Positions 25,329 to 34,440 of a stretch of DNA of 64,000 bases are shown piece by piece. The notes under the pieces are model-generated. The model ran no database searches and was not told the origin of the DNA. It saw only the letters and a program-made list of their open reading frames with translations. Numbering within the stretch: position 1 is the first letter of the stretch; the number at the start of each line of letters is the position of its first letter. The position numbers were made by a program, and so were the translations under genes. This stretch comes from Streptomyces sp. NBC_00091 (lineage in GTDB: Bacteria > Actinomycetota > Actinomycetes > Streptomycetales > Streptomycetaceae). The stretch covers positions 2,604,001 through 2,668,000 of the forward strand of contig NZ_JAPEMA010000001.1 in assembly GCF_026343185.1 (NCBI RefSeq), read 5' to 3'.

Positions 25329-27506
25329 ATGAACGCGCCGTACGACGGTGACCGCGCGCAGGGCACTGGTGGGCCGGCGCCCTCCCAGGGCACTGCCCCG
25401 GGCGCTCCGGTGCCCGGGCAGGTTCCCGCGCCCGCGCCCGCGCCGGACCACGACCCGTACGTCCAGGACGCCTACGACTACGACCCGTACCGGTCGCAGG
25501 ACCTGTCGGCCCAGGACCCCGTCACCGAGGCCCTCTACGACCGGGCCTCGCACCCCCCGCCGCCGCCCGGCACCTACCAGGAGCCCGGCCCGCTCTACGC
25601 GGCCCCGCAGGCGCCCTCGCACGGCCCCGACCCGCGCGTCTGGGCCCAGACGCCGCCGCCCGAGCCGGACGGCCCCTCCCGCCACCTGCCCTACGGCGAC
25701 CACGCGGCGACGACGCAGTTCGTCGGAGTGGACTCGCTCGTGACCAGGGCCGCGGAGGAGGAGCCCGAGCCCGACGCCTTCACGCACCTCTACCGGGACC
25801 AGCAGGCGGCCCCCGGCGCCCCCGCCGAGGAGGCGCCCGTCGCGGCCCCGGCCCCGAGCAAGCCCGCCGGGCGGGCCGCGAGCCTCATGAAGTCGAGCGC
25901 CCTGATGGCGGCCGGCACGATCGTCTCCCGCATCACCGGCTTCGCGCGCACCCTGGTGATCGCCGGCGCCATCGGCGTCGCATCCCTCAACGACTCCTAC
26001 CAGGTCGCCAACACCCTGCCGACGATGATCTACGTCCTGGTCGGCGGCGGCGCCCTCAACGCGGTGTTCATCCCGCAGCTCGTCCGGGCCATGAAGAACG
26101 ACGACGACGGTGGCGAGGCCTACGCCAACCGGCTGCTGACCCTCGTCGTGGTCCTGCTGGGCGCGGTCACCACGATCTGCGTCTTCGCGGCCCCGCTCTT
26201 CATCGGCATGATGTCGCAGAAGATCGCCGACAATCCGCAGCGCATGGACATCGCGGTGGCCTTCGCGCACTACTGCCTGCCCACCATGTTCTTCATGGGC
26301 GTGCACGTGGTCCTCGGTCAGATCCTCAACGCCCGCGGCCGGTTCGGCGCGATGATGTGGACCCCGGTCCTCAACAACATCGTCGTCATCACCACCTTCG
26401 GCGCCTTCATCTGGGCCTTCGGCGGCTTCACCACCACCGGTGTCTCCGAGGCGACCATCACCCCCGAGGGCGTCCGGCTGCTGGGCATCGGCACCCTGCT
26501 CGGCCTCGTCGTCCAGTCCCTGGCGATGCTGCCCTACCTGCGCGACGCCGGCTTCAAGATGCGCCTGCGCTTCGACTGGAAGGGCCACGGCCTCGGCAAG
26601 GCCGCCGGGCTCGCCAAGTGGACGTTCTTCTTCGTCCTCGCCAACCAGCTCGGCCTGGTCGTCGTGACCCAGCTCGCCACCTGGGCCGGTGAGCTCGCCG
26701 ACAAGCAGGGCCACGGCGGTACCGGCATCACCGGCTACAACTACGCCCTGCTCCTCTGGCAGATGCCGCAGGCCATCATCACCGTCTCCGTCATGACGGC
26801 CGTCCTGCCCCGCATCTCGCGCTCCGCCCACGACGGCGACGCCGCCGCCGTCCGCGACGACATCTCCTACGGCCTGCGCACCTCGGCCGTCGCGATCGTG
26901 CCCTGCGCCTTCGCCTTCCTCGCGCTGGGCGTGCCGATGTCGACGCTGCTGTACGCCAGCACCGGCGCCGACGACGCCACCAACATCGGCTTCATCCTGA
27001 TGGCCTTCGGCCTCGGCCTGATCCCGTACTCCGTCCAGTACGTGGTCCTGCGCGGCTTCTACGCCTACGAGGACACCCGGACCCCCTTCTACAACACGGT
27101 CATCGTGGCCGCCGTCAACGCCGGCGTCTCCGCCCTGGCCTTCTTCGTCCTCCCGGCACGCTGGGCCGTCGTCGGCATGGCCGCCGCCTACGGCCTCGGC
27201 TACGCCGTCGGTGTCGGCGTGGCCTGGCGCCGCCTGAAGGCCCGCCTCGGTGGGGACCTCGACGGCGCCCACGTGATGCGCACCTACACCCGCCTGATCG
27301 GCGCGTGCGTCCCGGCCGCCGTCGCGGCCGGCGCCGCCTCCTACGGGGTCACCAAGGTGCTGGGCAACGATGCCCTCGGTTCCCTCGCCGCCCTGGTCGC
27401 GGGCGCCATCGCCCTGGGAGCGGTGTTCCTCCTCGCCGCGAAGCGGATGCGGATCGAAGAGCTCAACTCCATGGTCGGAATGGTTCGCGGACGTCTGGGG
27501 CGCTGA
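25329..27506 (+). CDS. murJ: Lipid II flippase MurJ (MviN family)
   Basis: A 725-residue protein. The first 175 residues are Pro/Asp/Tyr-rich and cytoplasmic, much longer than in Gram-negative MurJ. The MurJ core then begins (MKSSALMAAGTIVSRITGFAR, the family's first helix) and holds about 14 membrane segments. MurJ moves lipid II from the inner to the outer face of the membrane for the PBPs. It is followed 117 bp later by a pseudokinase gene. In mycobacteria these two parts are one polypeptide; here they are separate. Confidence 0.93.
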   Translation: MNAPYDGDRAQGTGGPAPSQGTAPGAPVPGQVPAPAPAPDHDPYVQDAYDYDPYRSQDLSAQDPVTEALYDRASHPPPPPGTYQEPGPLYAAPQAPSHGPDPRVWAQTPPPEPDGPSRHLPYGDHAATTQFVGVDSLVTRAAEEEPEPDAFTHLYRDQQAAPGAPAEEAPVAAPAPSKPAGRAASLMKSSALMAAGTIVSRITGFARTLVIAGAIGVASLNDSYQVANTLPTMIYVLVGGGALNAVFIPQLVRAMKNDDDGGEAYANRLLTLVVVLLGAVTTICVFAAPLFIGMMSQKIADNPQRMDIAVAFAHYCLPTMFFMGVHVVLGQILNARGRFGAMMWTPVLNNIVVITTFGAFIWAFGGFTTTGVSEATITPEGVRLLGIGTLLGLVVQSLAMLPYLRDAGFKMRLRFDWKGHGLGKAAGLAKWTFFFVLANQLGLVVVTQLATWAGELADKQGHGGTGITGYNYALLLWQMPQAIITVSVMTAVLPRISRSAHDGDAAAVRDDISYGLRTSAVAIVPCAFAFLALGVPMSTLLYASTGADDATNIGFILMAFGLGLIPYSVQYVVLRGFYAYEDTRTPFYNTVIVAAVNAGVSALAFFVLPARWAVVGMAAAYGLGYAVGVGVAWRRLKARLGGDLDGAHVMRTYTRLIGACVPAAVAAGAASYGVTKVLGNDALGSLAALVAGAIALGAVFLLAAKRMRIEELNSMVGMVRGRLGR

Positions 27507-27623
27507 TGCGCACAACCCTCACCCCCCTTCGTGTGTCGTGCATAGCGGCGGACTGTGGGCACAATTGGCATGGCTTCGCAGACTGGCCGACAGCGCGCAA
27601 CGGATGGGGAGGCAGGGACGACG

Positions 27624-29342
27624 GTGGCGGAACGTAGCACGGCTGCCGTCGACGTGGCCGACAACAGCGGCGACCAGCCGCTGACCGCGGATGCGGTCAA
27701 GGCCACGGCCGACGGGGTGGACACCCAGCACGGACAGGCCTCGGACGGATCCATGCCCGAGAAGGACGGCGAACGCAGAAGCGCGGCACCCGCGGCCGCG
27801 CCGGAACTGCACAGCGGTCACAAGCTCGCACGGCGCTACCGCCTGGAGGAGTGCGTCACCCGTCTGGACGGCTTCAGCAGCTGGCGGGCCATGGACGAGA
27901 AGCTGCGTCGCGCGGTCGGCGTCCACCTGCTGCCCGCCGACCACCCCAGGGCCCGTACCGTCCTGGCCGCCGCCCGCTCCTCCGCCCTGCTCGGCGACCC
28001 CCGGTTCGTCCAGGTCCTCGACGCAGTGGAGGAGAACGACCTCGTCTACGTCGTCCACGAGTGGCTGCCCGACGCCACCGAGCTGACCTCCGTCCTGGCC
28101 GCCGGCACGCTCGAGCCCCACGAGGCCTACCAGCTGGTCAGCCAGGTCTCCCAGGCCATGGCCGCCGCCCACCGCGAGGGCCTGGCCCACCTGCGCCTGA
28201 CGCCCAGCGCGATACTGCGCACCTCCTCGGGCCAGTACCGCATCCGCGGCCTCGCCGTGAACGCCGCCCTGCGCGGCATCACCAGCGACACCCCGCACCG
28301 GGCCGACACCGAGGCCATCGGCGCCTTGCTGTACGCAGCCCTGACCCAGCGCTGGCCGTACGAGAACGACGCCTACGGCCTGCGCGGCCTGCCCAAGGGA
28401 GTCGGCCTGCTCGCCCCCGACCAGGTCCGCGCCGGCGTCCACCGGGCCCTCGGCGAGCTCGCCATGCGCGCCCTCGCCAACGACGGGGCCACCGCGTCCC
28501 GTCAGGAGCCCGCCTGCACCACCCCGGAGGAGCTGGCCAAGGCCGTCGCCGCGATGCCCCGCATCCGGCCGCCGGAGCCCGCCTTCACCGCGCCCCCGGA
28601 GTACCAGCACACCACCTACCAGCAGGGCACCTACGGCCGGCCCGCGCCGGTCGGCCTGCCCACCGCCCAGGCGGTCGCGCCCGTCCCGCCGCCGCCGCTG
28701 CAGAGCCGGACCGGCCGCGTCCTCAAGTGGGGCGTCGCCGCCCTCCTGATCGCCGCCCTCGGCCTCGGCAGCTGGCAGCTCGCCGACAAACTCCTGGAGT
28801 ACCGCAAGCCGGGCAACGGCGAGAACACCCAGAACCAGCAGCAGGGCCCCAACGACACCACGGCGAAGAAGGAGCCCGCTCCGCTCTCCATCAAGGGCGC
28901 CGAGGAGTACGCCCCGGACGGCACGCCGCAGAACACCGCCAACGTCTCCAAGACGTACGACGGGGACGCCGCCTCCTACTGGCGCACGAAGAGCTTCGAC
29001 GACGGCCCGGAGGTCAAGATCAAGGCCGGCGTCGGAATCGTCTACGACCTCGGCTCCGAGCAGGAGGTCAGCGAGGCCTCGATAGCGCTGAAGTACCCGG
29101 GCGACCGCACCACCCTGACGCTGTACGCGACCGACTCCCTGGACCCCAAGGGCAAGGTCGGCTCGATGAAGAAGATCGCGGGGCTGACCACCAAGGACAC
29201 CAGCGTCCGGCTGACCGCGGAAAAGCCGGTCAAGGCGCGCTACGTCCTCCTGTGGATCACCGCCATGCCGCACGCCGGCTACGACGATTTCAGCAAGCCC
29301 GGCTACAAGCAGGGCATCACGGATGTGAAGTTCAAGGGCTGA
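27624..29342 (+). CDS. Membrane-anchored pseudokinase, partner of MurJ (split MviN-type)
   Basis: A 572-residue protein starting at GTG 27624 (GGAGG ten bases upstream; GTG 27555 and ATG 27570 are alternatives). Residues about 65-330 have a kinase fold (LARRYRLEECV...), but the catalytic loop reads HLRLTPSAIL instead of HRDLKPxN and the DFG position reads RGL, so it should lack phosphotransfer activity. A helix (VLKWGVAALLIAALGLGSW) follows, then an extracytoplasmic beta-sandwich of about 150 residues. Mycobacterial MviN carries this same pair of domains fused to MurJ. It may regulate lipid II flipping through a phosphoprotein partner (inference). Confidence 0.82.
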   Translation: MAERSTAAVDVADNSGDQPLTADAVKATADGVDTQHGQASDGSMPEKDGERRSAAPAAAPELHSGHKLARRYRLEECVTRLDGFSSWRAMDEKLRRAVGVHLLPADHPRARTVLAAARSSALLGDPRFVQVLDAVEENDLVYVVHEWLPDATELTSVLAAGTLEPHEAYQLVSQVSQAMAAAHREGLAHLRLTPSAILRTSSGQYRIRGLAVNAALRGITSDTPHRADTEAIGALLYAALTQRWPYENDAYGLRGLPKGVGLLAPDQVRAGVHRALGELAMRALANDGATASRQEPACTTPEELAKAVAAMPRIRPPEPAFTAPPEYQHTTYQQGTYGRPAPVGLPTAQAVAPVPPPPLQSRTGRVLKWGVAALLIAALGLGSWQLADKLLEYRKPGNGENTQNQQQGPNDTTAKKEPAPLSIKGAEEYAPDGTPQNTANVSKTYDGDAASYWRTKSFDDGPEVKIKAGVGIVYDLGSEQEVSEASIALKYPGDRTTLTLYATDSLDPKGKVGSMKKIAGLTTKDTSVRLTAEKPVKARYVLLWITAMPHAGYDDFSKPGYKQGITDVKFKG

Positions 29343-29368
29343 CGCACGGCACGGGGAGGGGCTCAGCG

Positions 29369-30070
29369 TTGGACGAAGCCGCGACCGGCGACCGCAGCGA
29401 CCAGGAACTCCTGGCCCTGCACGTCGCCGGCGATCCCGATGCCTTCGGAGAGCTCGTACGCCGCCACCGCGACCGGCTGTGGGCCGTCGCCCTGCGCACC
29501 CTCGGCGACCGCGAGGAGGCCGCGGACGCCGTGCAGGACGCCCTGGTCTCCGCCTACCGGGCCGCCCACACCTTCCGCGGCGACTCCGCCGTGACCACCT
29601 GGCTGCACCGCATCACCGTCAACGCCTGCCTCGACCGCGCCCGCAAGGCCGCCTCCCGCCGGACCTCGCCCCTCGACGACACGGAGCGCCTGGAGCGCCT
29701 CCTGGAGCCCCACGAGTCCGCCGAGGCCCCCGCGGAGCGCCAGGACCTCCACCGCCAGCTCCTGGCCGCCCTCAGCACCCTCCCGCCCGAGCAGCGGGCC
29801 GCGCTCGTCCTCGTCGACATGCAGGGATACCCCGTCGCCGACGCCGCCCGCATCCTCGACGTCCCCACCGGGACCGTGAAGAGCCGGTGCGCGCGCGGCC
29901 GGGCCAAACTGCTGCCGCTGCTCACTCATCTGCGCACGAATGCCGGGGATAACACCGCCACGGAGCGGGGAAGGAACCGGACGCCGGGGACACCCGTCCC
30001 ACCTGCGGCAGACCCCAGGCATCCAGAGCCAGACCCAGACGCTGTGAAGGGCGGAGGTGGACGACCGTGA
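29369..30070 (+). CDS. sigM: ECF RNA polymerase sigma factor SigM
   Basis: A 233-residue ECF sigma factor with region 2 (FGELVRRHRDRLWAVALRTL...VTTWLHRITVNACLDRARK) and region 4 (LPPEQRAALVLVDMQGYPVADAARIL). The best start is TTG 29369, seven bases after GGGGAGGGG; no ATG or GTG fits. The C-terminal 35 residues are Pro/Arg-rich and dispensable-looking. It overlaps the next gene by GTGA, the usual pairing of sigma factor and membrane anti-sigma factor. Place and sequence match SigM of actinomycetes, upstream of trxBA. Confidence 0.87.
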   Translation: MDEAATGDRSDQELLALHVAGDPDAFGELVRRHRDRLWAVALRTLGDREEAADAVQDALVSAYRAAHTFRGDSAVTTWLHRITVNACLDRARKAASRRTSPLDDTERLERLLEPHESAEAPAERQDLHRQLLAALSTLPPEQRAALVLVDMQGYPVADAARILDVPTGTVKSRCARGRAKLLPLLTHLRTNAGDNTATERGRNRTPGTPVPPAADPRHPEPDPDAVKGGGGRP

Positions 30071-31065
30071 GCCCCACAACCGGCACGACCGGCACTGCCG
30101 GCACGACCTGGCACCCGGAGGTCTCGGAGATCTCCGACCTCACCGAAGGGCTGCTCTCCCCCTCCCACAGCGCCGAGGTACGCAACCACCTCGGAGACTG
30201 TGCCCTGTGCGCCGACGTCCTCGCCTCCCTGGAGGAGATCCGGTCCCTCCTCGGCACCCTCCCGGGGCCGCCGCGCATGCCCTCCGCCATCGCCGGCCGG
30301 ATCGACGCGGCCCTCGCCGCCGAGGCGCTGCTCGACTCGACGAACTCCCGGGCCGAGGCCTCCACCTCCGAGCCGCACCCCGTTGGCGATGTTTCACTGG
30401 GGGCACCCCCAGCGGTAGCTGGGGGAGAAACATCGCCGACGGACACCAGCCGCTCCGGCCGGAACGAGGCCCACCGGCCCACCGGTCACCCGTCCGGCCC
30501 AACCGGCCCCGGCCGTCGCCGCGCCCGGCGCCGGATCGCCGTCCTCACCGGCCTGGCCGGGGCGGCCGCCTGCGCGCTCGGCATCTTCCTGTTCAACGGG
30601 CTCACCGGAACCGCCTCGCACGACACCGCCACGCGCAACGACACGGCGAGGTCCTCCGCCAGCTCCTCCGCCCCCGGTGAGTACACCGCCCAGGGGCTCC
30701 GGCAGAACGTCCGCCAGCTCCTCGCGGGCGGAGCCGCGGCGAACACCCCGCAGACCGTGCCGGGGGAGAACGACAAGACCATGGGGCTGGAGAACACCTC
30801 CCCCGGTCTGGCCCCCGCCGACCGGCTCGCCTCACCGGAGACCGCCCCGGTCCCGCCCTGCGTCCAGCAGGCCACCGGCCGCTCCGACGCCCCTGTCGCC
30901 GCCGAACGGGGCAACTACCAGGGCACGCCCGTCTACCTCGTCGTGCTGCCCCATTCGGGCGACCCCGCCCTGGTGGACGCCTATCTCGTCGCCGCCGGCT
31001 GCGCGGACAACCCTGCGCAAACCCCGGGCAAGCCCCTGCTGACCAGCACATATCCCCGGAACTGA
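30067..31065 (+). CDS. Membrane anti-sigma factor (zinc-finger type) for SigM
   Basis: A 332-residue protein with an N-terminal zinc anti-sigma motif HLGDCALC (H-x3-C-x2-C, about residues 43-50), a Ser/Pro-rich linker, one membrane helix (VLTGLAGAAACALGIFLF, about 160-177) and an extracytoplasmic domain of about 150 residues with a Cys pair. It should hold SigM at the membrane until an envelope signal releases it. The GTG start overlaps the sigM stop. Codons at 30387-30435 are formed by a dispersed palindromic repeat that encodes GAPPAVAGGE in the linker. Confidence 0.85.
   Translation: MSPTTGTTGTAGTTWHPEVSEISDLTEGLLSPSHSAEVRNHLGDCALCADVLASLEEIRSLLGTLPGPPRMPSAIAGRIDAALAAEALLDSTNSRAEASTSEPHPVGDVSLGAPPAVAGGETSPTDTSRSGRNEAHRPTGHPSGPTGPGRRRARRRIAVLTGLAGAAACALGIFLFNGLTGTASHDTATRNDTARSSASSSAPGEYTAQGLRQNVRQLLAGGAAANTPQTVPGENDKTMGLENTSPGLAPADRLASPETAPVPPCVQQATGRSDAPVAAERGNYQGTPVYLVVLPHSGDPALVDAYLVAAGCADNPAQTPGKPLLTSTYPRN
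30387..30435. repeat. Palindromic dispersed repeat splitting a parS-like site, inside the anti-sigma gene
   Basis: CGATGTTTCAC (30387-30397) and GAAACATCG (30427-30435) are the two outer halves of a parS-like palindrome. Between them lies a 29-bp GC-rich hairpin (TGGGGGCACCCCCAGC... AGCTGGGGGA). The hairpin resembles a short repeat scattered in streptomycete genomes. The reading frame is kept. It no longer looks like a functional ParB site. Confidence 0.65.
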
Positions 31066-31116
31066 GCGGTTCGGGAGGTAGCGGCCCGCGCGTTGGGGGC
31101 CGGAGGGGGACAAGCG

Positions 31117-31143
31117 GGGAATGCACGCGCCGTAGGATCCGTT
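31117..31143 (+). promoter_or_regulatory. SigR-type promoter of trxBA
   Basis: GGGAAT (31117-31122) and GTT (31141-31143) are 18 bp apart, an exact match to the thiol-oxidative-stress sigma factor SigR consensus. The trxB start is 70 bp downstream. In Streptomyces trxBA is a known SigR target. Confidence 0.88.
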
Positions 31144-31212
31144 GGGTGGGGTGAGAGTCCGCACCGGCCCCCGGTAGGCACCACGAAGTCCGCAGAGACG
31201 AGGAAAGAACCC

Positions 31213-32172
31213 GTGAGCGACGTACGAAACGTGATCATCATCGGCTCCGGGCCGGCCGGTTACACGGCCGCCCTGTACACCGCACGCGCTTCGCTCAACC
31301 CGCTGGTCTTCGAAGGTGCCGTCACCGCCGGCGGCGCGCTGATGAACACCACCGAGGTCGAGAACTTCCCGGGCTTCCGGGACGGCATCATGGGTCCGGA
31401 CCTCATGGACAACATGCGGGACCAGGCCGAGCGCTTCGGTGCCGAGCTCGTCCCGGACGACGTCGTCGCCGTGGACCTCACCGGTGAGATCAAGACCGTC
31501 ACGGACACCGCCGGCACCGTGCACCGCGCCAAGGCCGTCATCGTCACCACCGGCTCCCAGCACCGCAAGCTCGGCCTGCCCAACGAGGACGCCCTCTCCG
31601 GACGCGGTGTCTCCTGGTGCGCCACCTGCGACGGGTTCTTCTTCAAGGACCAGGACATCGCCGTCGTCGGCGGCGGCGACACCGCGATGGAGGAGGCCAC
31701 CTTCCTCTCCCGGTTCGCCAAGTCCGTCACGATCATCCACCGCCGTGACAGCCTGCGCGCCTCCAAGACCATGCAGGACCGTGCCTTCGCCGACCCGAAG
31801 ATCAAGTTCGCCTGGGACAGCGAGGTCGCCGAGATCCACGGCGAGCAGAAGCTCTCCGGCCTCACCCTGCGCAACACCAAGACCGGTGAGACCTCCGAGC
31901 TGCCCGTGACCGGCCTGTTCATCGCCGTCGGACACGACCCGCGCACCGAGCTGTTCACCGGCCAGCTCGACCTGGACGACGAGGGCTACCTGAAGGTCGA
32001 CGCCCCCTCGACGCGTACCAACCTCACCGGTGTCTTCGGCGCCGGCGACGTCGTGGACCACACCTACCGTCAGGCGATCACCGCCGCCGGCACCGGCTGC
32101 TCGGCCGCTCTCGACGCGGAGCGCTTCCTCGCCGCCCTCACGGACGCCGAGCACGTGACCGCGACCGTCTGA
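31213..32172 (+). CDS. trxB: Thioredoxin reductase
   Basis: A 319-residue flavoprotein that passes electrons from NADPH to thioredoxin. FAD site [10 protein letters not shown] at residues 11-20, redox-active WCATCDG (about 134-140) and NADPH-binding [14 protein letters not shown] 31213 with GAGGAAAG is used; an upstream open frame to 31093 has no similarity. It is followed 48 bp later by trxA and preceded by a SigR promoter, so it should rise under disulfide stress. Confidence 0.97.
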   Translation: MSDVRNVIIIGSGPAGYTAALYTARASLNPLVFEGAVTAGGALMNTTEVENFPGFRDGIMGPDLMDNMRDQAERFGAELVPDDVVAVDLTGEIKTVTDTAGTVHRAKAVIVTTGSQHRKLGLPNEDALSGRGVSWCATCDGFFFKDQDIAVVGGGDTAMEEATFLSRFAKSVTIIHRRDSLRASKTMQDRAFADPKIKFAWDSEVAEIHGEQKLSGLTLRNTKTGETSELPVTGLFIAVGHDPRTELFTGQLDLDDEGYLKVDAPSTRTNLTGVFGAGDVVDHTYRQAITAAGTGCSAALDAERFLAALTDAEHVTATV

Positions 32173-32220
32173 CCTCGCCCCACCCCCACACCCCACACCC
32201 CGTAGCAAGAGGAGGCCGTT

Positions 32221-32559
32221 GTGGCTCTCAAGACCGTGACCGACGCCGACTTCGACGCCGAGGTCCTGGCCAGCGACAAGCCCGTCCTGGTGGACTTCTG
32301 GGCCGAGTGGTGCGGTCCGTGCCGCCAGATCGCCCCGTCGCTCGAGGCCATTGCGGCCGAGTACGGCGACGAGATCGAGATCGTCAAGCTCAACATCGAC
32401 CAGAACCCGGCGACGGCCGCCAAGTACGGCGTGATGTCGATCCCGACCCTGAACGTCTACAAGGGCGGCGAGGTCGTCAAGACCATCGTCGGCGCCAAGC
32501 CGAAGGCCGCCATCCTGCGTGACCTCGACGGTTTCGTGACCGCCAAGCCGGTCGCCTGA
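32221..32559 (+). CDS. trxA: Thioredoxin
   Basis: A 112-residue thioredoxin with active site WAEWCGPCRQ and the cis-proline loop MSIPTLNVYKGG. It reduces protein disulfides in the cytoplasm and is recharged by TrxB. GTG start after AGAGGAGG. A terminator follows at 32586. Confidence 0.97.
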   Translation: MALKTVTDADFDAEVLASDKPVLVDFWAEWCGPCRQIAPSLEAIAAEYGDEIEIVKLNIDQNPATAAKYGVMSIPTLNVYKGGEVVKTIVGAKPKAAILRDLDGFVTAKPVA

Positions 32560-32585
32560 ACCGTCTGAGCAACACGCGTACGTGA

Positions 32586-32617
32586 AACGGGGCCGCCCCT
32601 TCAGGGGCGGCCCCGTT
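32586..32617. terminator. Terminator after trxA
   Basis: AACGGGGCCGCCCC (32586-32599) pairs perfectly with 32604-32617 around TTCA. It lies between trxA and the convergent GNAT gene and can serve both. Confidence 0.85.
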
Positions 32618-32640
32618 CGCGTGTCCGTAGGCCCACCCGC

Positions 32641-33264
32641 TCACAGCGGGCGCAGTGCCGGTTCCTTCCGGGCCCTCGCCCCGCCCAACAGGCGGTCCAG
32701 GGCCAGCTCCACGTCTTCCTTCCACGACAACGTCGTACGCAGCTCCAGCCTCAGCCGGGGATGGGACGGGTGGGGGCGTACGGTCTTGAAGCCCACCGAC
32801 AGCAGATGGTCGGCCGGCAGCAGGCAGGCGGGCCGCTCCCACCGCGCGTCGCCGAAGGCCTCGATCGCCTTGAAGCCCCGCCGCAGCAGATCCTTCGCCA
32901 CCGTCTGGACCATCACCCGCCCCAGGCCCTGCCCCTGATACCCCGGCATGATCCAGGCCGTGATCAGCTGCACCGCGTCCGGGGACACCGGGCTGGTCGG
33001 GAAGGAGGCGGCCCTCGGCACGTAGGCGGGCGGCGCGTACAGCACAAACCCCACCGGGACCTCGTCCACGTAGACCACCCGGCCGCAGGAACCCCAGTCC
33101 AGCAGGACGGAGGAGATCCAGGCCTCCTTCTCCAGCTCCGGGGTGCCGGCCTTCACGGCAGCCTCACCGGTGACCGGATCCAGCTCCCAGAACACGCAGC
33201 TCCTGCAACGCCTGGGCAGGTCCTGGAGGTTGTCCAGCGTGAGCGGTACCAGCCGACGACCCAT
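32641..33264 (-). CDS. GNAT-family N-acetyltransferase
   Basis: A 207-residue protein with the acetyl-CoA site YQGQGLGRVMVQTVAKDLLRRG (split over two elements) of GNAT enzymes, preceded by a Cys-containing N-terminal segment (RCRSCVFWELDP). I choose ATG 33264 (MGRRLVPL). An in-frame ATG at 33309 lies in the loop of the parB terminator and is unlikely. The substrate is unknown. Its promoter must lie in or after the hairpin downstream of parB. Confidence 0.8.
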   Translation of the reverse strand: MGRRLVPLTLDNLQDLPRRCRSCVFWELDPVTGEAAVKAGTPELEKEAWISSVLLDWGSCGRVVYVDEVPVGFVLYAPPAYVPRAASFPTSPVSPDAVQLITAWIMPGYQGQGLGRVMVQTVAKDLLRRGFKAIEAFGDARWERPACLLPADHLLSVGFKTVRPHPSHPRLRLELRTTLSWKEDVELALDRLLGGARARKEPALRPL

Positions 33265-33280
33265 GACCACATCGTAAGCA

Positions 33281-33329
33281 CTGCCCCCTGCTTCTTCGAG
33301 TGTGGACATCTCGAAGAAGCAGGGGGCAG
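33281..33329 (-). terminator. Strong terminator after parB
   Basis: Positions 33281-33300 and 33310-33329 are perfect 20-bp inverted copies around a 9-nt loop, 20 bp after the parB stop. It closes the leftward transcription from the origin side. Confidence 0.88.
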
Positions 33330-33348
33330 CAGGAGAAACCGGCAGGTA

Positions 33349-34440
33349 CTACTCGTCCGAAGAGCCCTGCTCCAGGACCCGGCCCTCACCCGGCGCCAGC
33401 GTCCCCAGAATCCGCTCCAGATCCTCCATCGACGCGAACTCGACGGTGATCTTGCCCTTCTTCTGGCCCAGATCCACCTTCACGCGCGTCTCGAAGCGGT
33501 CCGACAGACGCGTCGCCAGCTCGCTGAGCGCCGGGGACACCCGCGCGCCCGCCCGCGGGCCCTTCGGCTTCACCGTGCTCGACGGCTCCGAGGCCATCAG
33601 CGTCACGATCTCCTCGACCGCGCGCACCGACAGCCCCTCGGCCACGATCCGGTGCGCGAGGCGGTCCTGCTCCTCGGAGTCCTCCACCGACAGCAGCGCC
33701 CGCGCATGGCCGGCCGAGAGCACGCCCGCGGCCACCCGGCGCTGCACCGCGGGGGAGAGCCTGAGCAGGCGGAGGGTGTTGGAGACCTGCGGACGCGAAC
33801 GGCCGATCCGGTCCGCCAGCTGGTCGTGCGTGCAGTTGAAGTCCTGGAGCAGCTGGTCGTACGCGGCCGCCTCCTCCAGGGGGTTCAGCTGCGCACGGTG
33901 CAGGTTCTCCAGGAGCGCGTCCAGGAGCAGCTTCTCGTCGTCCGTCGCCCGGATGATCGCCGGGATGCGTTCCAGCCCCGCCTCACGGCAGGCCCGCCAG
34001 CGCCGCTCTCCCATGATCAGTTCATAGCGGCCGGGGGTCGCCTGCCGCACGACCACCGGCTGGAGCAGACCCACCTCCTTGATGGAGGTCACCAGCTCGG
34101 CCAGGGCGTCCTCGTCGAACACCTCGCGCGGCTGGCGCGGGTTCGGCGTGATCGCGTCCATCGGAAGCTCCGCGAACGTCGCCCCGGCCACCGCGTCGGC
34201 CTCCGGCTGCACCGGGACCGGAACAGCCGCCGCCTCGGCCGCCGCCGATGTTTCACGTGAAACAACATCCGCCTGAACCAGCGCAGCGAGCTTCGCCGCG
34301 GCGACTCCCCGCTCCGACGGCAGCACCGGCACGGCCGACGGAGACGTCGACCCACCGCCCACCACGGGCGTCTTCTCCTGGGGAGCCGCCGGAATCAGCG
34401 CGCCGAGCCCCCGCCCCAGACCCCTACGTCGCTCACTCAC
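33349..34440 (-). CDS. parB: Chromosome-partitioning protein ParB
   Basis: A 363-residue ParB. Start GTG 34440 overlaps the parA stop as GTGA ([17 protein letters not shown], the classic ParB N-terminus). The CTPase domain has LLQPVVVRQ and [13 protein letters not shown] with [14 protein letters not shown]; a helix-turn-helix (TQHDQ-like [26 protein letters not shown]) binds parS; the C-terminal about 50 residues dimerise. ParB slides as a clamp from parS sites and organises origins, notably during sporulation. A parS site lies within the gene and encodes Val-Ser-Arg-Glu-Thr. Confidence 0.96.
   Translation of the reverse strand: MSERRRGLGRGLGALIPAAPQEKTPVVGGGSTSPSAVPVLPSERGVAAAKLAALVQADVVSRETSAAAEAAAVPVPVQPEADAVAGATFAELPMDAITPNPRQPREVFDEDALAELVTSIKEVGLLQPVVVRQATPGRYELIMGERRWRACREAGLERIPAIIRATDDEKLLLDALLENLHRAQLNPLEEAAAYDQLLQDFNCTHDQLADRIGRSRPQVSNTLRLLRLSPAVQRRVAAGVLSAGHARALLSVEDSEEQDRLAHRIVAEGLSVRAVEEIVTLMASEPSSTVKPKGPRAGARVSPALSELATRLSDRFETRVKVDLGQKKGKITVEFASMEDLERILGTLAPGEGRVLEQGSSDE
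34249..34264. other. parS: parS site 3, inside parB
   Basis: TGTTTCACGTGAAACA, exact. Read from the gene's strand it encodes part of VSRETS in the linker after the ParB N-terminus. Confidence 0.96.

Noticed and set aside
27555..27623. Longer N-terminus for the pseudokinase
   Set aside because: GTG 27624 has a better ribosome site; the added residues look random. Not excluded.
32580..32590. Half parS (ACGTGAAAC) after trxA
   Set aside because: The left half is absent and the bases belong to the edge of a terminator hairpin.
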